A DNA stretch of 16,266 nt, taken from the NCBI GenBank assembly GCA_051251725.1, contig JBPOFN010000066.1:1-16266 (forward strand), read 5' to 3'. Below the pieces are notes generated by a model. The model did no database searches. It was not told where the DNA came from and was given only the letters and a program-made list of their open reading frames with translations. Positions 7,721 through 15,145 of this stretch are shown in pieces. Source of the DNA: JALZUE01 sp051251725. GTDB lineage: Bacteria > Pseudomonadota > Gammaproteobacteria > Enterobacterales > Alteromonadaceae. A program made the translations under genes and the position numbers. Numbering within the stretch: the first letter of the stretch is position 1; each line of letters begins with the position of its first letter.

Positions 7721-8215
7721 ATGTTATTGAATAACTGGACTATTGCAGCGATTGTCGGTGCGCTCATTATTCTTGCTTTGGCATTTTATGCTGGCCGATT
7801 GTTATCACAAGTAAAAATTCAGCGTAAAGCGAACGAGGCAGCGCAAGCTAAAATCGTTGCCGGTCAAAAAGCTCACGATGAAAAAATAATGAACAGTGTG
7901 TTAATTATCGCGAAAGCGATGAAAGAAGAGCAGTGTGACTATTCAGAAGGGTGCTGGCGTTTAAGTGTTTTACTTGATTCATTAAAAACCAGTAGCGAGC
8001 TTAGTGAACAGTTTCCTGCTATTTTTGCGCTCTATAATAAAATCAAACATATGCATATTTTAGATGGCCGTAAATCATTAGCTAAAAAAGAGCGGATGAA
8101 ACAAGACTTAGAACGCATGAAAGAAGAAGCTGCTTTGTATGATGCGATCAATGCTGATTTAACTTTACTGTTGCAATATAGCCAAGAGCGATTAGCGAGG
8201 CTTAAAGCGGCATAA
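7721..8215 (+). CDS. DUF2489 family membrane-anchored protein
   Basis: This 164-residue protein of unknown function matches DUF2489. One N-terminal membrane helix (about residues 6-28, TIAAIVGALIILALAFYAG) is followed by a basic helical segment and a conserved core with CDYSEGCWRLSVLLDSL (about 67-83). The rest is charged helix, probably cytoplasmic. Genes of this family commonly follow yihI in marine gammaproteobacteria. The only purine-rich candidate ribosome site (AGAGG) is about 16 bases before the ATG, further than usual, but no upstream in-frame start exists. The gene ends directly at a terminator, so yihI and this gene form a two-gene unit. Confidence 0.82.
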   Translation: MLLNNWTIAAIVGALIILALAFYAGRLLSQVKIQRKANEAAQAKIVAGQKAHDEKIMNSVLIIAKAMKEEQCDYSEGCWRLSVLLDSLKTSSELSEQFPAIFALYNKIKHMHILDGRKSLAKKERMKQDLERMKEEAALYDAINADLTLLLQYSQERLARLKAA

Positions 8216-8217
8216 TA

Positions 8218-8249
8218 AAATCCTTAGGCTTGATACCTAAGGATTTCTT
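8218..8249 (+). terminator. intrinsic terminator of the yihI-DUF2489 unit
   Basis: An 11-bp perfect stem (AAATCCTTAGG at 8218-8228 pairing with 8236-8246) with a 7-base loop ends in a T-rich tail. It begins three bases after the DUF2489 stop codon. Reading in reverse, the 5' A-run would also supply a T-tract, so it may work in both directions. Confidence 0.85.
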
Positions 8250-8403
8250 ATTAAAGCTAAACCCACCTTACCTTAGAAAAGATAACTTACTTTTTGACTT
8301 GTTGATGCATACCTGTAATTGTAATAACTTGTGTTTGGGTACTAGCTCGTAACCACTAAATTTCTTTCAGCGTCATTAACTCAGTTAAAGTTGAATATTT
8401 TTC

Positions 8404-8433
8404 TTGTCAATCTAGGTTTAAATACCCTATAAT
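8404..8433 (+). promoter_or_regulatory. strong sigma-70 promoter of tRNA-His with GC-rich discriminator
   Basis: TTGTCA (8404-8409, five of six consensus bases) and a perfect TATAAT (8428-8433) are separated by 18 bases. The next bases, CCGCGCGCC, form the GC-rich discriminator typical of stable-RNA promoters under stringent (ppGpp/DksA) control. Transcription would start near 8440, about 32 bases before the mature tRNA. Confidence 0.8.
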
Positions 8434-8471
8434 CCGCGCGCCTATCCAATAGGCCTTTCTAGTTTTTCAGT

Positions 8472-8548
8472 GGTGGCTATAGCTCAGTTGGTAGAGCCCC
8501 GGATTGTGATTCCGGTTGTCGAGGGTTCAAGTCCCTTTAGCCACCCCA
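8472..8548 (+). tRNA. hisR: tRNA-His (anticodon GTG)
   Basis: A complete cloverleaf is visible. The acceptor stem GTGGCTA (8473-8479) pairs with TAGCCAC (8538-8544); the D-arm is AGCTCAGTTGGTAGAGC, and the anticodon GTG is at 8506-8508 in loop ATTGTGAT; the T-loop is GGTTCAAGTC, and CCA is encoded at 8546-8548. The extra G at 8472 is the G-1 identity nucleotide of histidine tRNAs, pairing with discriminator C8545. The sequence differs from E. coli hisR at only a few stem and loop positions. Unlike E. coli, no other tRNA gene follows within the window. Confidence 0.97.
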
Positions 8549-8923
8549 TTTTTCTTCCCCTTTCAAAGCAAGACCGATTGTCTCGCCAGTGTTTCATTAC
8601 CGTCTTTGTTCAGATTCCTTATCTACAATCACTAAGTCTTCAAGACCTAGCTGCTAACAGTCACCTGAAATAGCTCCATTAACATTTGATAATGTCTTTA
8701 AAATTCATAGTGATATTAAAGTTTTATGACTATCCACTTTTGTTTGTAAAAATTAAAATGAAAATATTATAGTAGTTTTCACTGGTTGATGCGTCTATAG
8801 AGTAGAGCCTCAATAAAAGGCTCTACTCTACAGCTATTAATTAAACCGAATGTGTTTTATGGTGGCGTAGCAATAATTTTGTACAGAGGTAGCCCTTACT
8901 CTTGAGGTGTTATTGGAGACATT
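8549..8923. other. intergenic region between tRNA-His and the sigma-factor operon
   Basis: No supported gene lies in these 375 bases. A short T-run follows the tRNA without an obvious hairpin. The one clear structure is the perfect 13-bp stem-loop at 8798-8830. The promoter of the downstream operon must lie between that hairpin and 8915, but I see no convincing -35/-10 pair. Confidence 0.5.
8798..8830. repeat. perfect 13-bp hairpin without T-tract upstream of the ECF operon
   Basis: TAGAGTAGAGCCT (8798-8810) and AGGCTCTACTCTA (8818-8830) form a perfect stem with the loop CAATAAA. Neither strand has a T-run after the stem, so it does not look like a simple intrinsic terminator. It lies about 94 bases before the sigma-factor start and 250 bases after tRNA-His, and could be an operator, a processed 3' end or an insulator. 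Confidence 0.6.
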
Positions 8924-9523
8924 GTGAATTTAAAAAATAATAATAAGCAAACCGCTAATGAAGAAAACGCGAATGATAATCTCTTTACTGTTTTTAGTCG
9001 TATTAAGTCGTCATTAAAATATTTTATTTCTGGTTATGTTATCAATCCTCAGGATGTTGATGATGTCTGCCAAGAAACTTTTTTACGGACCTATAAATCA
9101 TCACTTGAAAAAGAAGTGCAATCGCCCAAATCCTTTATGTTTAAAGTGGCGAAAAATTTAATTTTTTCTGACTTTCGACGGGCGTCTACGCAATTAAATG
9201 AATATGTTGAAGATATCAATATTGTTGATTCGACGATAGATTTAGATCATTTAGAAAACAACGTATTAGCCCAAGAAAAGCTCGGCGTGATGTGTGAAGC
9301 TATTGCGGCTTTACCCAATAAATGTCGACAAGTGGTTATTATGCGCAAAGTGTATGGACTATCGACTAAGGATATTGCGGCAAGAATGAATATTAGTCCA
9401 AGTACAGCAAGCAATTACATAACCCGAGGAATGTGCGCTTATAACGACGCTATCGCTCAATATAATGATGAAGACTATGATGAAAAAGAAAATATCCTTG
9501 TTAAAAAAAGAGGGGCTTTATGA
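8924..9523 (+). CDS. FecI-like ECF RNA polymerase sigma factor
   Basis: This 199-residue cytoplasmic sigma-70 factor of the ECF/FecI class directs RNA polymerase to promoters of a cell-surface-signalling regulon. Region 2 (about 20-90) contains the DVDDVCQETFLRTYKS core helix and the KSFMFKVAKNLIFSDFRR promoter-melting segment. Region 4 (about 119-172) has a helix-turn-helix, IAALPNKCRQVV then GLSTKDIAARMNISPSTASNY, for -35 recognition. The start is GTG at 8924, supported by GGAG at 8915-8918 with a 5-base spacer. Its last four bases overlap the fecR-like start (ATGA), so the two are translationally coupled. It is expected to be held inactive or co-activated by the FecR protein encoded next. 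Confidence 0.93.
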   Translation: MNLKNNNKQTANEENANDNLFTVFSRIKSSLKYFISGYVINPQDVDDVCQETFLRTYKSSLEKEVQSPKSFMFKVAKNLIFSDFRRASTQLNEYVEDINIVDSTIDLDHLENNVLAQEKLGVMCEAIAALPNKCRQVVIMRKVYGLSTKDIAARMNISPSTASNYITRGMCAYNDAIAQYNDEDYDEKENILVKKRGAL

Positions 9524-10710
9524 ACAAAACCATTAAAGGTTTTACGAATAAAACCATTATCAATCAAGAGGCTGCCCAGTGGGTTTTGCTGCTTGAAGAT
9601 ACACCTAAGCTTTCCCAAAAACAGATAGAAGAGCTAAATACCTGGGTCTCAACGAGTGATGTTCATCGCGAATGTCTTGAGTCGATGGCGAAATCATGGG
9701 GAGAGATGGATTTATTATCTAGGGTAATGCTGCCGTTAGAAATGAAAAAACCGTCTTTTATTTCTGTTTTATTTGCAGGCTTACTTTTTCCTTTTTGTAC
9801 TTTATATCACTGGTTTTTAGCTTGTCTACGGCCGGGTAAGAAAATCTTTAATACTGTGCTTATTCCTTCATTGTCATTCAGTGCGGTACTCGCGGTTATC
9901 TTTATTTTATTACCGTTAGATAACAGCAAAGATTTAGTTTTTCACACTAAAATGGGCGAGCATAAAAGTTATACCATGGCAGACGGTTCAATTTTATGGT
10001 TAAACAGTAGCACAACTATTCATGTGGATTATACCGAGGCCTTTCGTCGTATAAAACTTATTCAAGGCGAAGCTCATTTTGAGGTTGCCAAAGACGCGAC
10101 CAGACCTTTTGAGGTTTATGCGAATGATCGGCTTGTGCGCGCAATCGGCACAGCTTTTTCTGTTCATAAATTAAAAGATACTATTCAAGTGATTGTGAGT
10201 GAAGGTACGGTTGAGCTAGCGATTATTGATGAGACCTTAGTTGTGATCCCTGATGATTTTCAACCAGTAAAAGTGACTGATGATTTTAACAAGGTAAATG
10301 CGAAAAAATCTCTGCATTCAGCTTCAAACAAAACAGCGACACCGCCGACGAATATTAAACAGATACTAGGCAGACTAAGTGCTGGGCAACGCATTAGTAT
10401 TCCTATAGAAAATGAAAATATAAGCGATGTTGTTGAACTGGATAATAGTGAAATTACCCGCTCTCTTTCTTGGAAAGAAGGAAAGTTAGTTTTTGCGGGT
10501 GAATCATTAGAAGATGTTATTCAAGAAATAACTCGGCATACTAAAGTTAAAATAGATGTTTTAGATCCTCAATTAAAGTCCATGCGCATTGGCGGACAAT
10601 TTCAATTAGGCGAAACCGATACCTTGTTCTATGTTCTGGAATCTGGTTTTGGCATCACCGTTAACAAAGTAGACGAACTTCATGTTCAACTGCTGTTAAA
10701 AGAAAAATAA
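9520..10710 (+). CDS. FecR-like transmembrane sigma-factor regulator
   Basis: This 396-residue protein is the anti-sigma/signal-relay partner of the upstream sigma factor. The N-terminal cytoplasmic sigma-binding domain (DUF4880-like, about 15-75) has AAQWVLLLED and HRECLESMAKSWGEMD. A membrane helix at about 113-132 leads to the periplasmic FecR domain (about 145-245), recognisable by the MADGSILWLNSSTTIHVDY and GEAHFEVAKDATRPFEVYA motifs and the GTAFSVH motif. A polar insert (about 250-315) precedes a C-terminal STN-like DUF4974 domain (about 320-392) that in FecR contacts the receptor's STN domain. A second hydrophobic stretch (about 79-102), extra for the family, precedes the usual helix. 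The stop codon directly abuts the receptor ATG. Confidence 0.93.
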   Translation: MNKTIKGFTNKTIINQEAAQWVLLLEDTPKLSQKQIEELNTWVSTSDVHRECLESMAKSWGEMDLLSRVMLPLEMKKPSFISVLFAGLLFPFCTLYHWFLACLRPGKKIFNTVLIPSLSFSAVLAVIFILLPLDNSKDLVFHTKMGEHKSYTMADGSILWLNSSTTIHVDYTEAFRRIKLIQGEAHFEVAKDATRPFEVYANDRLVRAIGTAFSVHKLKDTIQVIVSEGTVELAIIDETLVVIPDDFQPVKVTDDFNKVNAKKSLHSASNKTATPPTNIKQILGRLSAGQRISIPIENENISDVVELDNSEITRSLSWKEGKLVFAGESLEDVIQEITRHTKVKIDVLDPQLKSMRIGGQFQLGETDTLFYVLESGFGITVNKVDELHVQLLLKEK

Positions 10711-13700
10711 ATGCACTTTATGAATAGTAGATTTATATTATTCATACGTCTTATTAATCGGCAGGTTAATAAGGCGTTTATAGTTATTAGTTTATTAAGT
10801 CTCCTTTTGTTGGCAATGGAAGTAACAGCAAAAGAAGAAGCTCAGGTCGACAGAAAATATGAATTTAATATTCCTGTTCAATCGTTAAGCCTCTCGCTCA
10901 ATAAGCTATCTGATATCGCTAAGGTTTCATTTCTATTCCCTTATGACCTAGTCAAAAATAAAAAAGGAAGCTCCGTAAAAGGTCAATATAGCTTGCAACA
11001 AGCACTGACTATATTGTTAAAAAATACCAACCTTGAAGGGGAACTTTCTCAAAACAGAGCTTTTTTAATAAAGCCTTTAATAAAAGATTTGGGAACAGAA
11101 CGAATGAAATATCAAAAAACACTTCTTGCCGCGACAATATCTTCATTGATATTTTCTTCTGCTAGTAATGCTGAAGAAGCGGTTGAAGAAACAAACACCT
11201 CAACAACCAAAGAAGTCGAAGTTATTCAGGTTCGAGGAATACTCGGTAGTTTGAAAGCCGCCTCACTGATCAAGCGTACTGATGGTCGGATCATGGATGC
11301 GATTGTTGCAGAAGATATTGGCAAGCTACCTGACAATAATATTGCTGAAGCACTACAGCGTATCTCTGGGGTCTCAATTAACACTGATTTTGGTGTTGGC
11401 AGCAGTGTTTCTATTCGAGGCTTATCGCAAAACCGTGTGGAATTAAATGGTCGCTCTACCGTCGGGGATTCACGAGACGGTATCAGCATGGAAGACTTTC
11501 CATCAAGTTTTCTAAAATCCGTTGCTGTGATTAAATCACCAACCGCGGATATGATTGAGGGTGCGCTTGGCGGTACTGTCAGTATGGAAACAGTGCGTCC
11601 CTTAGACCTAAAAGAAATGACAGCCGCGGTCTCGTTAGATGGTGAATATTCAGATAAAACTGAAAACTGGGCTCCTATATTTAATGGTTCCATAGGTGAT
11701 AATTGGGATTTAGGTGAAGCAGGTAGCTTCGGCGCTATGTTCCTAGTGTCATATCAAGATCGTAAAATACGTCAAGATGAGTTTTCAAACCGCGTTAAAA
11801 TTGTGCAAGAAGACGCAGGCGGAGCAGGCGGCATTGGTGAAGGTAACACACCAAGTGGCGGTTATGTTTTTAGAGATCAAAATCGACTAGAGCAATTTGT
11901 TGAAGATCGTGAACGCACTGCTTATAACCTTCAACTACAATGGGCACCGGCATCTGGCGACGGCAGTTTTTATTTAGATCTGGCACAAACAAAACGAGAA
12001 GGGGCCCAGTCGGGTAACTCAATTCTTGAAGTTGGTGGTAATAGAGTTTACAACGCTAACACCACGCAAGATAAATATGGCCAACTTAACAATCATACCC
12101 TGACTGATACTTTTGCTATTCCTAAAACATGGAGTGACTTTCGGACCACAGACTCTTTTACTCATGCATTAGGCGGTGAATGGTATATTACCGATAATGT
12201 TAAAATATCTGGTGAATTATCGATAGCGTCATCAGAAAGCTACAATCCCGATTCTGAATTCAACCTGCGACCAGTGAATAAAACCAACTGGAATGAGTGG
12301 GCAGAGCAATATGATCCAGCCACAAGCGGGACATACGACAATGATTGTCGAGTGAACTTTGATTGTCGCCACACTTCAGACGTAACATTGTCTCAAACGG
12401 GTGATAGCATTCCTTCAATTATTTATTCAGATCCGCAAGTCTATTTAAATCCTGAAAATTTAGCGGTTCGTGCTTTTTGGTTTGAAGGTAAAACAACTAA
12501 AAATGATGAAGAAGCTGTTCGTTTTGATGTTGAAATTGTTGAGCCACTTAGCTTAGGCTGGCTTTCTTCTTTAGAGTTTGGTGTACGGGCGACTAAACGA
12601 GATTATCAATTTGACGAACAAACCTTTAGATTCAATGATATATACAGTAATGCTTATACAGATCAAGGGACAGATAACGAAAAACCCGCAACGTTTTGGA
12701 TCGATGATTTTGAAGCATTATTTCCTGGCTCTATAACAACGGTCAGTCATCCTAATTCTTTTGACCAAACAGGTTTGCATGGTCAAAATAACTTATTATC
12801 ATACCGTACTTATCGCGGTGACCTATTAGCCAACCCAGAAGCGACCTTCGATCGAGTAAATCAATTACTTGCTGGAACTAATTTAGCCGTGAGTGGTGGT
12901 TTGCATGATAATACTCAGCGTGTTGATAACTCATTTCGTGATATTACCGAAGATACAGCCGCGCTTTATGTTTCTGCGAACATAGACTTTGATGAACTCA
13001 CCGGTATTATTGGTGCACGTTATGTCACCACTGATCTTAGCTCTGGTTATATCTCAGACGGTGCTTTTGTGGCTGATAAAAATGATTACAGTGACTTTTT
13101 ACCGAGTATCAACCTTAATTACTCATTTTCGGATGAAACTCAAGTACGCTTTGCTGCTGCTAAAGTAATGCGCAGAGCCGACTTTAATGACTTAAGCCCA
13201 TCACTATTGGTCGACCCGTTTACTGTGTCTGCGACATCAGGTTCAGCGACGTTAAATCCGCATCGGGCAACACAATATGACCTGTCTATCGAGCACTACT
13301 ATGGTGAAAGTAATGTTGTCTCGTTTGCGGTATTTTATAAAGATATCGAATCATTTTTATCTAAAACCGCTAACTGTGTGGCCAGCGAAGGTACGGCAAA
13401 CCAAAACGTGACCGAATGGCAAAATATTTGTCATCTTGAAACGGCTGGCGTAGATAATGATAACCTAGTTTTATACACAAGCTCACAATTTAGTGATGCT
13501 GCCGATCCAGAAGCCGCGGGTGAAAACGCAGTTGCCGAACAGCGAAATCTAGGTCTTACCGGGATTAATACCGCGAAAACAACCAATGGTGAAAACGGCT
13601 CAATTACCGGCTTCGAAGCTTCAATTCAGCAAAACTTAGATTTTTTACCTGGTTTAGGTTTCAGCGCTAACTGGACATACGCTGATAGTGAACAGCCTAA

Positions 13701-14100
13701 CGGTAGCACCTTGCTTGATGTCTCTAAAAATACATTTAATGGGCAAATTTATTGGGAAAATGACGAATTTCAAGTTCGCTTAGCCTATAACTATCGTTCT
13801 CGTTACCTAGCCACGGAAGATGAAAGACTGATAGAAACAATTGGTGCTTTAGCGCTTGATAGTTCTACCGATGATGAAAGCGACCCGCTCTATGATCCAA
13901 CGTCAGGGAACAATTACCGTGAAAATAGAGGACAATTTGATATTTCAGCTAGTTGGGATGTTAATGAAAACATCACGTTAGTCACTAACATGACCAACCT
14001 AACGGGCGAACCTTCTCATTTTTCAACCGAGCTTGGTAGTTTGTGGAAATATACCGAAGCCGATCGCCGCTTAATGATGGGAGTACGTGCTAAATTTTAA
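10711..14100 (+). CDS. TonB-dependent outer-membrane receptor with STN signalling domain and an internal second signal peptide
   Basis: This 1129-residue receptor completes the FecI-FecR-receptor operon. Residues 1-40 form a signal peptide (hydrophobic FIVISLLSLLLLAM, likely cleavage after VTA). An STN domain (about 50-125) follows, the module that talks to FecR. At Met132 (ATG at 11104) a second complete signal peptide begins, MKYQKTLLAATISSLIFSS...NA, in the same frame. After it come a TonB-box-like EVEVIQV (about 168-174), the plug domain (about 185-300, with DNNIAEALQRISGVS and SVSIRGLSQNRVELNG) and a beta-barrel ending in the usual terminal Phe (MMGVRAKF). The plug resembles the Xanthomonas/Caulobacter-type receptors (TIGR01782), often linked to glycan uptake, but the ligand cannot be read here. 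No strong Shine-Dalgarno sequence precedes 10711; an in-frame ATG at 10720 is an alternative start. Confidence 0.92.
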   Translation: MHFMNSRFILFIRLINRQVNKAFIVISLLSLLLLAMEVTAKEEAQVDRKYEFNIPVQSLSLSLNKLSDIAKVSFLFPYDLVKNKKGSSVKGQYSLQQALTILLKNTNLEGELSQNRAFLIKPLIKDLGTERMKYQKTLLAATISSLIFSSASNAEEAVEETNTSTTKEVEVIQVRGILGSLKAASLIKRTDGRIMDAIVAEDIGKLPDNNIAEALQRISGVSINTDFGVGSSVSIRGLSQNRVELNGRSTVGDSRDGISMEDFPSSFLKSVAVIKSPTADMIEGALGGTVSMETVRPLDLKEMTAAVSLDGEYSDKTENWAPIFNGSIGDNWDLGEAGSFGAMFLVSYQDRKIRQDEFSNRVKIVQEDAGGAGGIGEGNTPSGGYVFRDQNRLEQFVEDRERTAYNLQLQWAPASGDGSFYLDLAQTKREGAQSGNSILEVGGNRVYNANTTQDKYGQLNNHTLTDTFAIPKTWSDFRTTDSFTHALGGEWYITDNVKISGELSIASSESYNPDSEFNLRPVNKTNWNEWAEQYDPATSGTYDNDCRVNFDCRHTSDVTLSQTGDSIPSIIYSDPQVYLNPENLAVRAFWFEGKTTKNDEEAVRFDVEIVEPLSLGWLSSLEFGVRATKRDYQFDEQTFRFNDIYSNAYTDQGTDNEKPATFWIDDFEALFPGSITTVSHPNSFDQTGLHGQNNLLSYRTYRGDLLANPEATFDRVNQLLAGTNLAVSGGLHDNTQRVDNSFRDITEDTAALYVSANIDFDELTGIIGARYVTTDLSSGYISDGAFVADKNDYSDFLPSINLNYSFSDETQVRFAAAKVMRRADFNDLSPSLLVDPFTVSATSGSATLNPHRATQYDLSIEHYYGESNVVSFAVFYKDIESFLSKTANCVASEGTANQNVTEWQNICHLETAGVDNDNLVLYTSSQFSDAADPEAAGENAVAEQRNLGLTGINTAKTTNGENGSITGFEASIQQNLDFLPGLGFSANWTYADSEQPNGSTLLDVSKNTFNGQIYWENDEFQVRLAYNYRSRYLATEDERLIETIGALALDSSTDDESDPLYDPTSGNNYRENRGQFDISASWDVNENITLVTNMTNLTGEPSHFSTELGSLWKYTEADRRLMMGVRAKF

Positions 14101-14129
14101 TGTCCAGAGCATTTCATTATTAGCCGAGC

Positions 14130-14156
14130 AAAGCCTATTGAAAAATAGGCTTTTTT
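14130..14156 (+). terminator. intrinsic terminator of the sigma/FecR/receptor operon
   Basis: A 10-bp perfect stem (AAAGCCTATT at 14130-14139 pairing with 14144-14153) with a GAAA tetraloop is followed by six T residues (14151-14156). It begins 30 bases after the receptor stop codon. Confidence 0.92.
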
Positions 14157-14261
14157 CTTTATGTACGACAGCCCTTAAAGGCAGCAGCTTAAATTAATAC
14201 CAATCCATCTAAATAAGCGACCACTTAGAACGACATGGGGGAGATGAGAAAAGTAAAATAT

Positions 14262-14289
14262 GTTTAGATATAGTCATTCTATATTAAAC
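14262..14289. repeat. palindromic hairpin in the insertion-sequence flank
   Basis: GTTTA-G-ATATAG (14262-14273) pairs with CTATATTAAAC (14279-14289) around a TCATT loop, leaving a single bulged G. The surrounding 14157-14332 carries no gene. Its character (short palindrome in a non-coding accessory gap next to an IS end) suggests an interspersed repeat, but copy number cannot be seen in one window. Confidence 0.4.
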
Positions 14290-14332
14290 AAATTTTGTGC
14301 CTTTATCATGATGCCTATGCGTTCCCGAGGGG

Positions 14333-14852
14333 CTGAGGGATCCCCATTTTACATTAACCAGCCTTTTTCGTAGCTTATTTTAAAGTTACTTGTACTTTTT
14401 TCTGTATATTTCATAGTGATATGTCGATTGAATAACTTTATGATTTGTTTAGCTAATGTTAAGAAGAATAATACACGTTTGTTTTTAACTGTATTTGCTT
14501 GGAATTTATTATGCCAGCTTCTTCTTTCCGTTTCATAGCCAATAAACCATAAAGCTGTTGCTGCTAAAGACGCGATTAAACAGAGTATCGATAGCCTAAT
14601 TACTCCTGAGCTCTTACTAAATCGCCAGCCAAATCCATATTTCATGCTTTTATCATCTATAAAGTTTTGCTCTATTTGCATTCGCTTACTATATAGTTTG
14701 ACGACTTGAGCGCTGGTTAAGTCTCCGTCTAAAGAAGCGAGTAACCAAGGCACCTTAGCTAAGTTTTGATACATTTTTTTATCTTTTGTGAAACGACTAT
14801 TTCCAGTTCTACCTTTAGGTTTACCGTGACATAGGTGTAAATATGCATCACA
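14333..14852 (-). mobile_element. truncated IS10-group (IS4 family) insertion sequence remnant
   Basis: The left boundary is the inverted repeat CTGAGGGATCCCC (14333-14345), which from memory differs from the IS10 inside end by one base. The transposase stop codon lies three bases inside it, as expected for the 3' end of such an element. The element breaks off near 14852, where transposase similarity ends and a GC-rich palindromic segment begins. The other terminal repeat and the first half or more of the transposase gene are missing, so the copy cannot move by itself. Confidence 0.75.
14349..14852 (-). pseudogene. C-terminal fragment of an IS10-like IS4-family transposase
   Basis: The minus-strand frame encodes about 165 residues matching the C-terminal part of IS10-type DDE transposases. 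It keeps the IS4-family signature Y-x2-R-x3-E-x6-K (in YSKRMQIEQNFIDDK), which carries the catalytic glutamate, plus the PWLLAS and FQANTVKNKRVL segments. The two catalytic aspartates and the N-terminal DNA-binding region are absent. The first ATG in frame (14774) is internal: family similarity continues upstream through a GKPKGRTG segment to about 14850, and the frame stays open to a TGA at 14894-14892. IS10 transposase is about 400 residues, so less than half remains. It is not expected to be functional. Confidence 0.85.
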
Positions 14853-14937
14853 GGCTGCTGGACTGTGTCTTACCGCTTGCGGTATGGCTTTTCAGTAGCT
14901 ATGTCGTCAGGGCTGCACAGCACTTCATAGTGCTGCC
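14849..14937. repeat. GC-rich cluster of three hairpins at the IS truncation point
   Basis: Three perfect short stems follow one another: CACAG/CTGTG (14849-14867), TACCGC/GCGGTA (14871-14884) and CAGCACT/AGTGCTG (14918-14935, loop TCAT). The block is clearly richer in G and C than the sequence on either side, and starts where transposase similarity stops. The segment's outer bases, GGCTGC and the complement of its end, GGCAGC, are near-matches, as would suit a small non-autonomous element, but this is only suggestive. The following 14938-15020 is AT-rich and featureless. Confidence 0.45.
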
Positions 14938-15023
14938 TTATTATTAACCTTCTATATTGTTGAATTATAATAGTTTTTAATGATATGTTAAGGGTTTGTA
15001 AATCTCGGCTTGCTTTACTTGTT

Positions 15024-15044
15024 ATGTAAATAATCTATTTACAT
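15024..15044. promoter_or_regulatory. 21-bp dyad upstream of the REC-REC-PAS gene
   Basis: ATGTAAATA (15024-15032) and TATTTACAT (15036-15044) are perfect inverted arms around ATC, about 100 bases before the GTG start at 15146. The position suits a transcription-factor operator. No T-tract or GC-rich stem supports a terminator, and the cognate regulator is unknown. Confidence 0.35.
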
Positions 15045-15145
15045 TTATTTGATAATATGAAAAGGTGGCTGACAATTTTATTTTTATTTATACGTATTAT
15101 TGTGCATATGTCTAATCAAAAATATTCATTTATAGAGTAGTTAAA

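Noticed and set aside
8470..8673. 67-codon open frame across the tRNA gene
   Set aside because: Its first 26 or so codons are the tRNA-His sequence itself, a common false gene call.
11226..11693. 155-codon minus-strand open frame opposite the receptor plug domain
   Set aside because: Antisense to a strongly conserved coding segment; no ribosome site or domain supports it.
15057..15140. 27-codon open frame starting MKRWLTILFLF, ending five bases before the REC-REC-PAS start
   Set aside because: It looks like a tiny membrane peptide and its position is suggestive of coupling, but it has no Shine-Dalgarno sequence and AT-rich DNA easily yields such hydrophobic frames.
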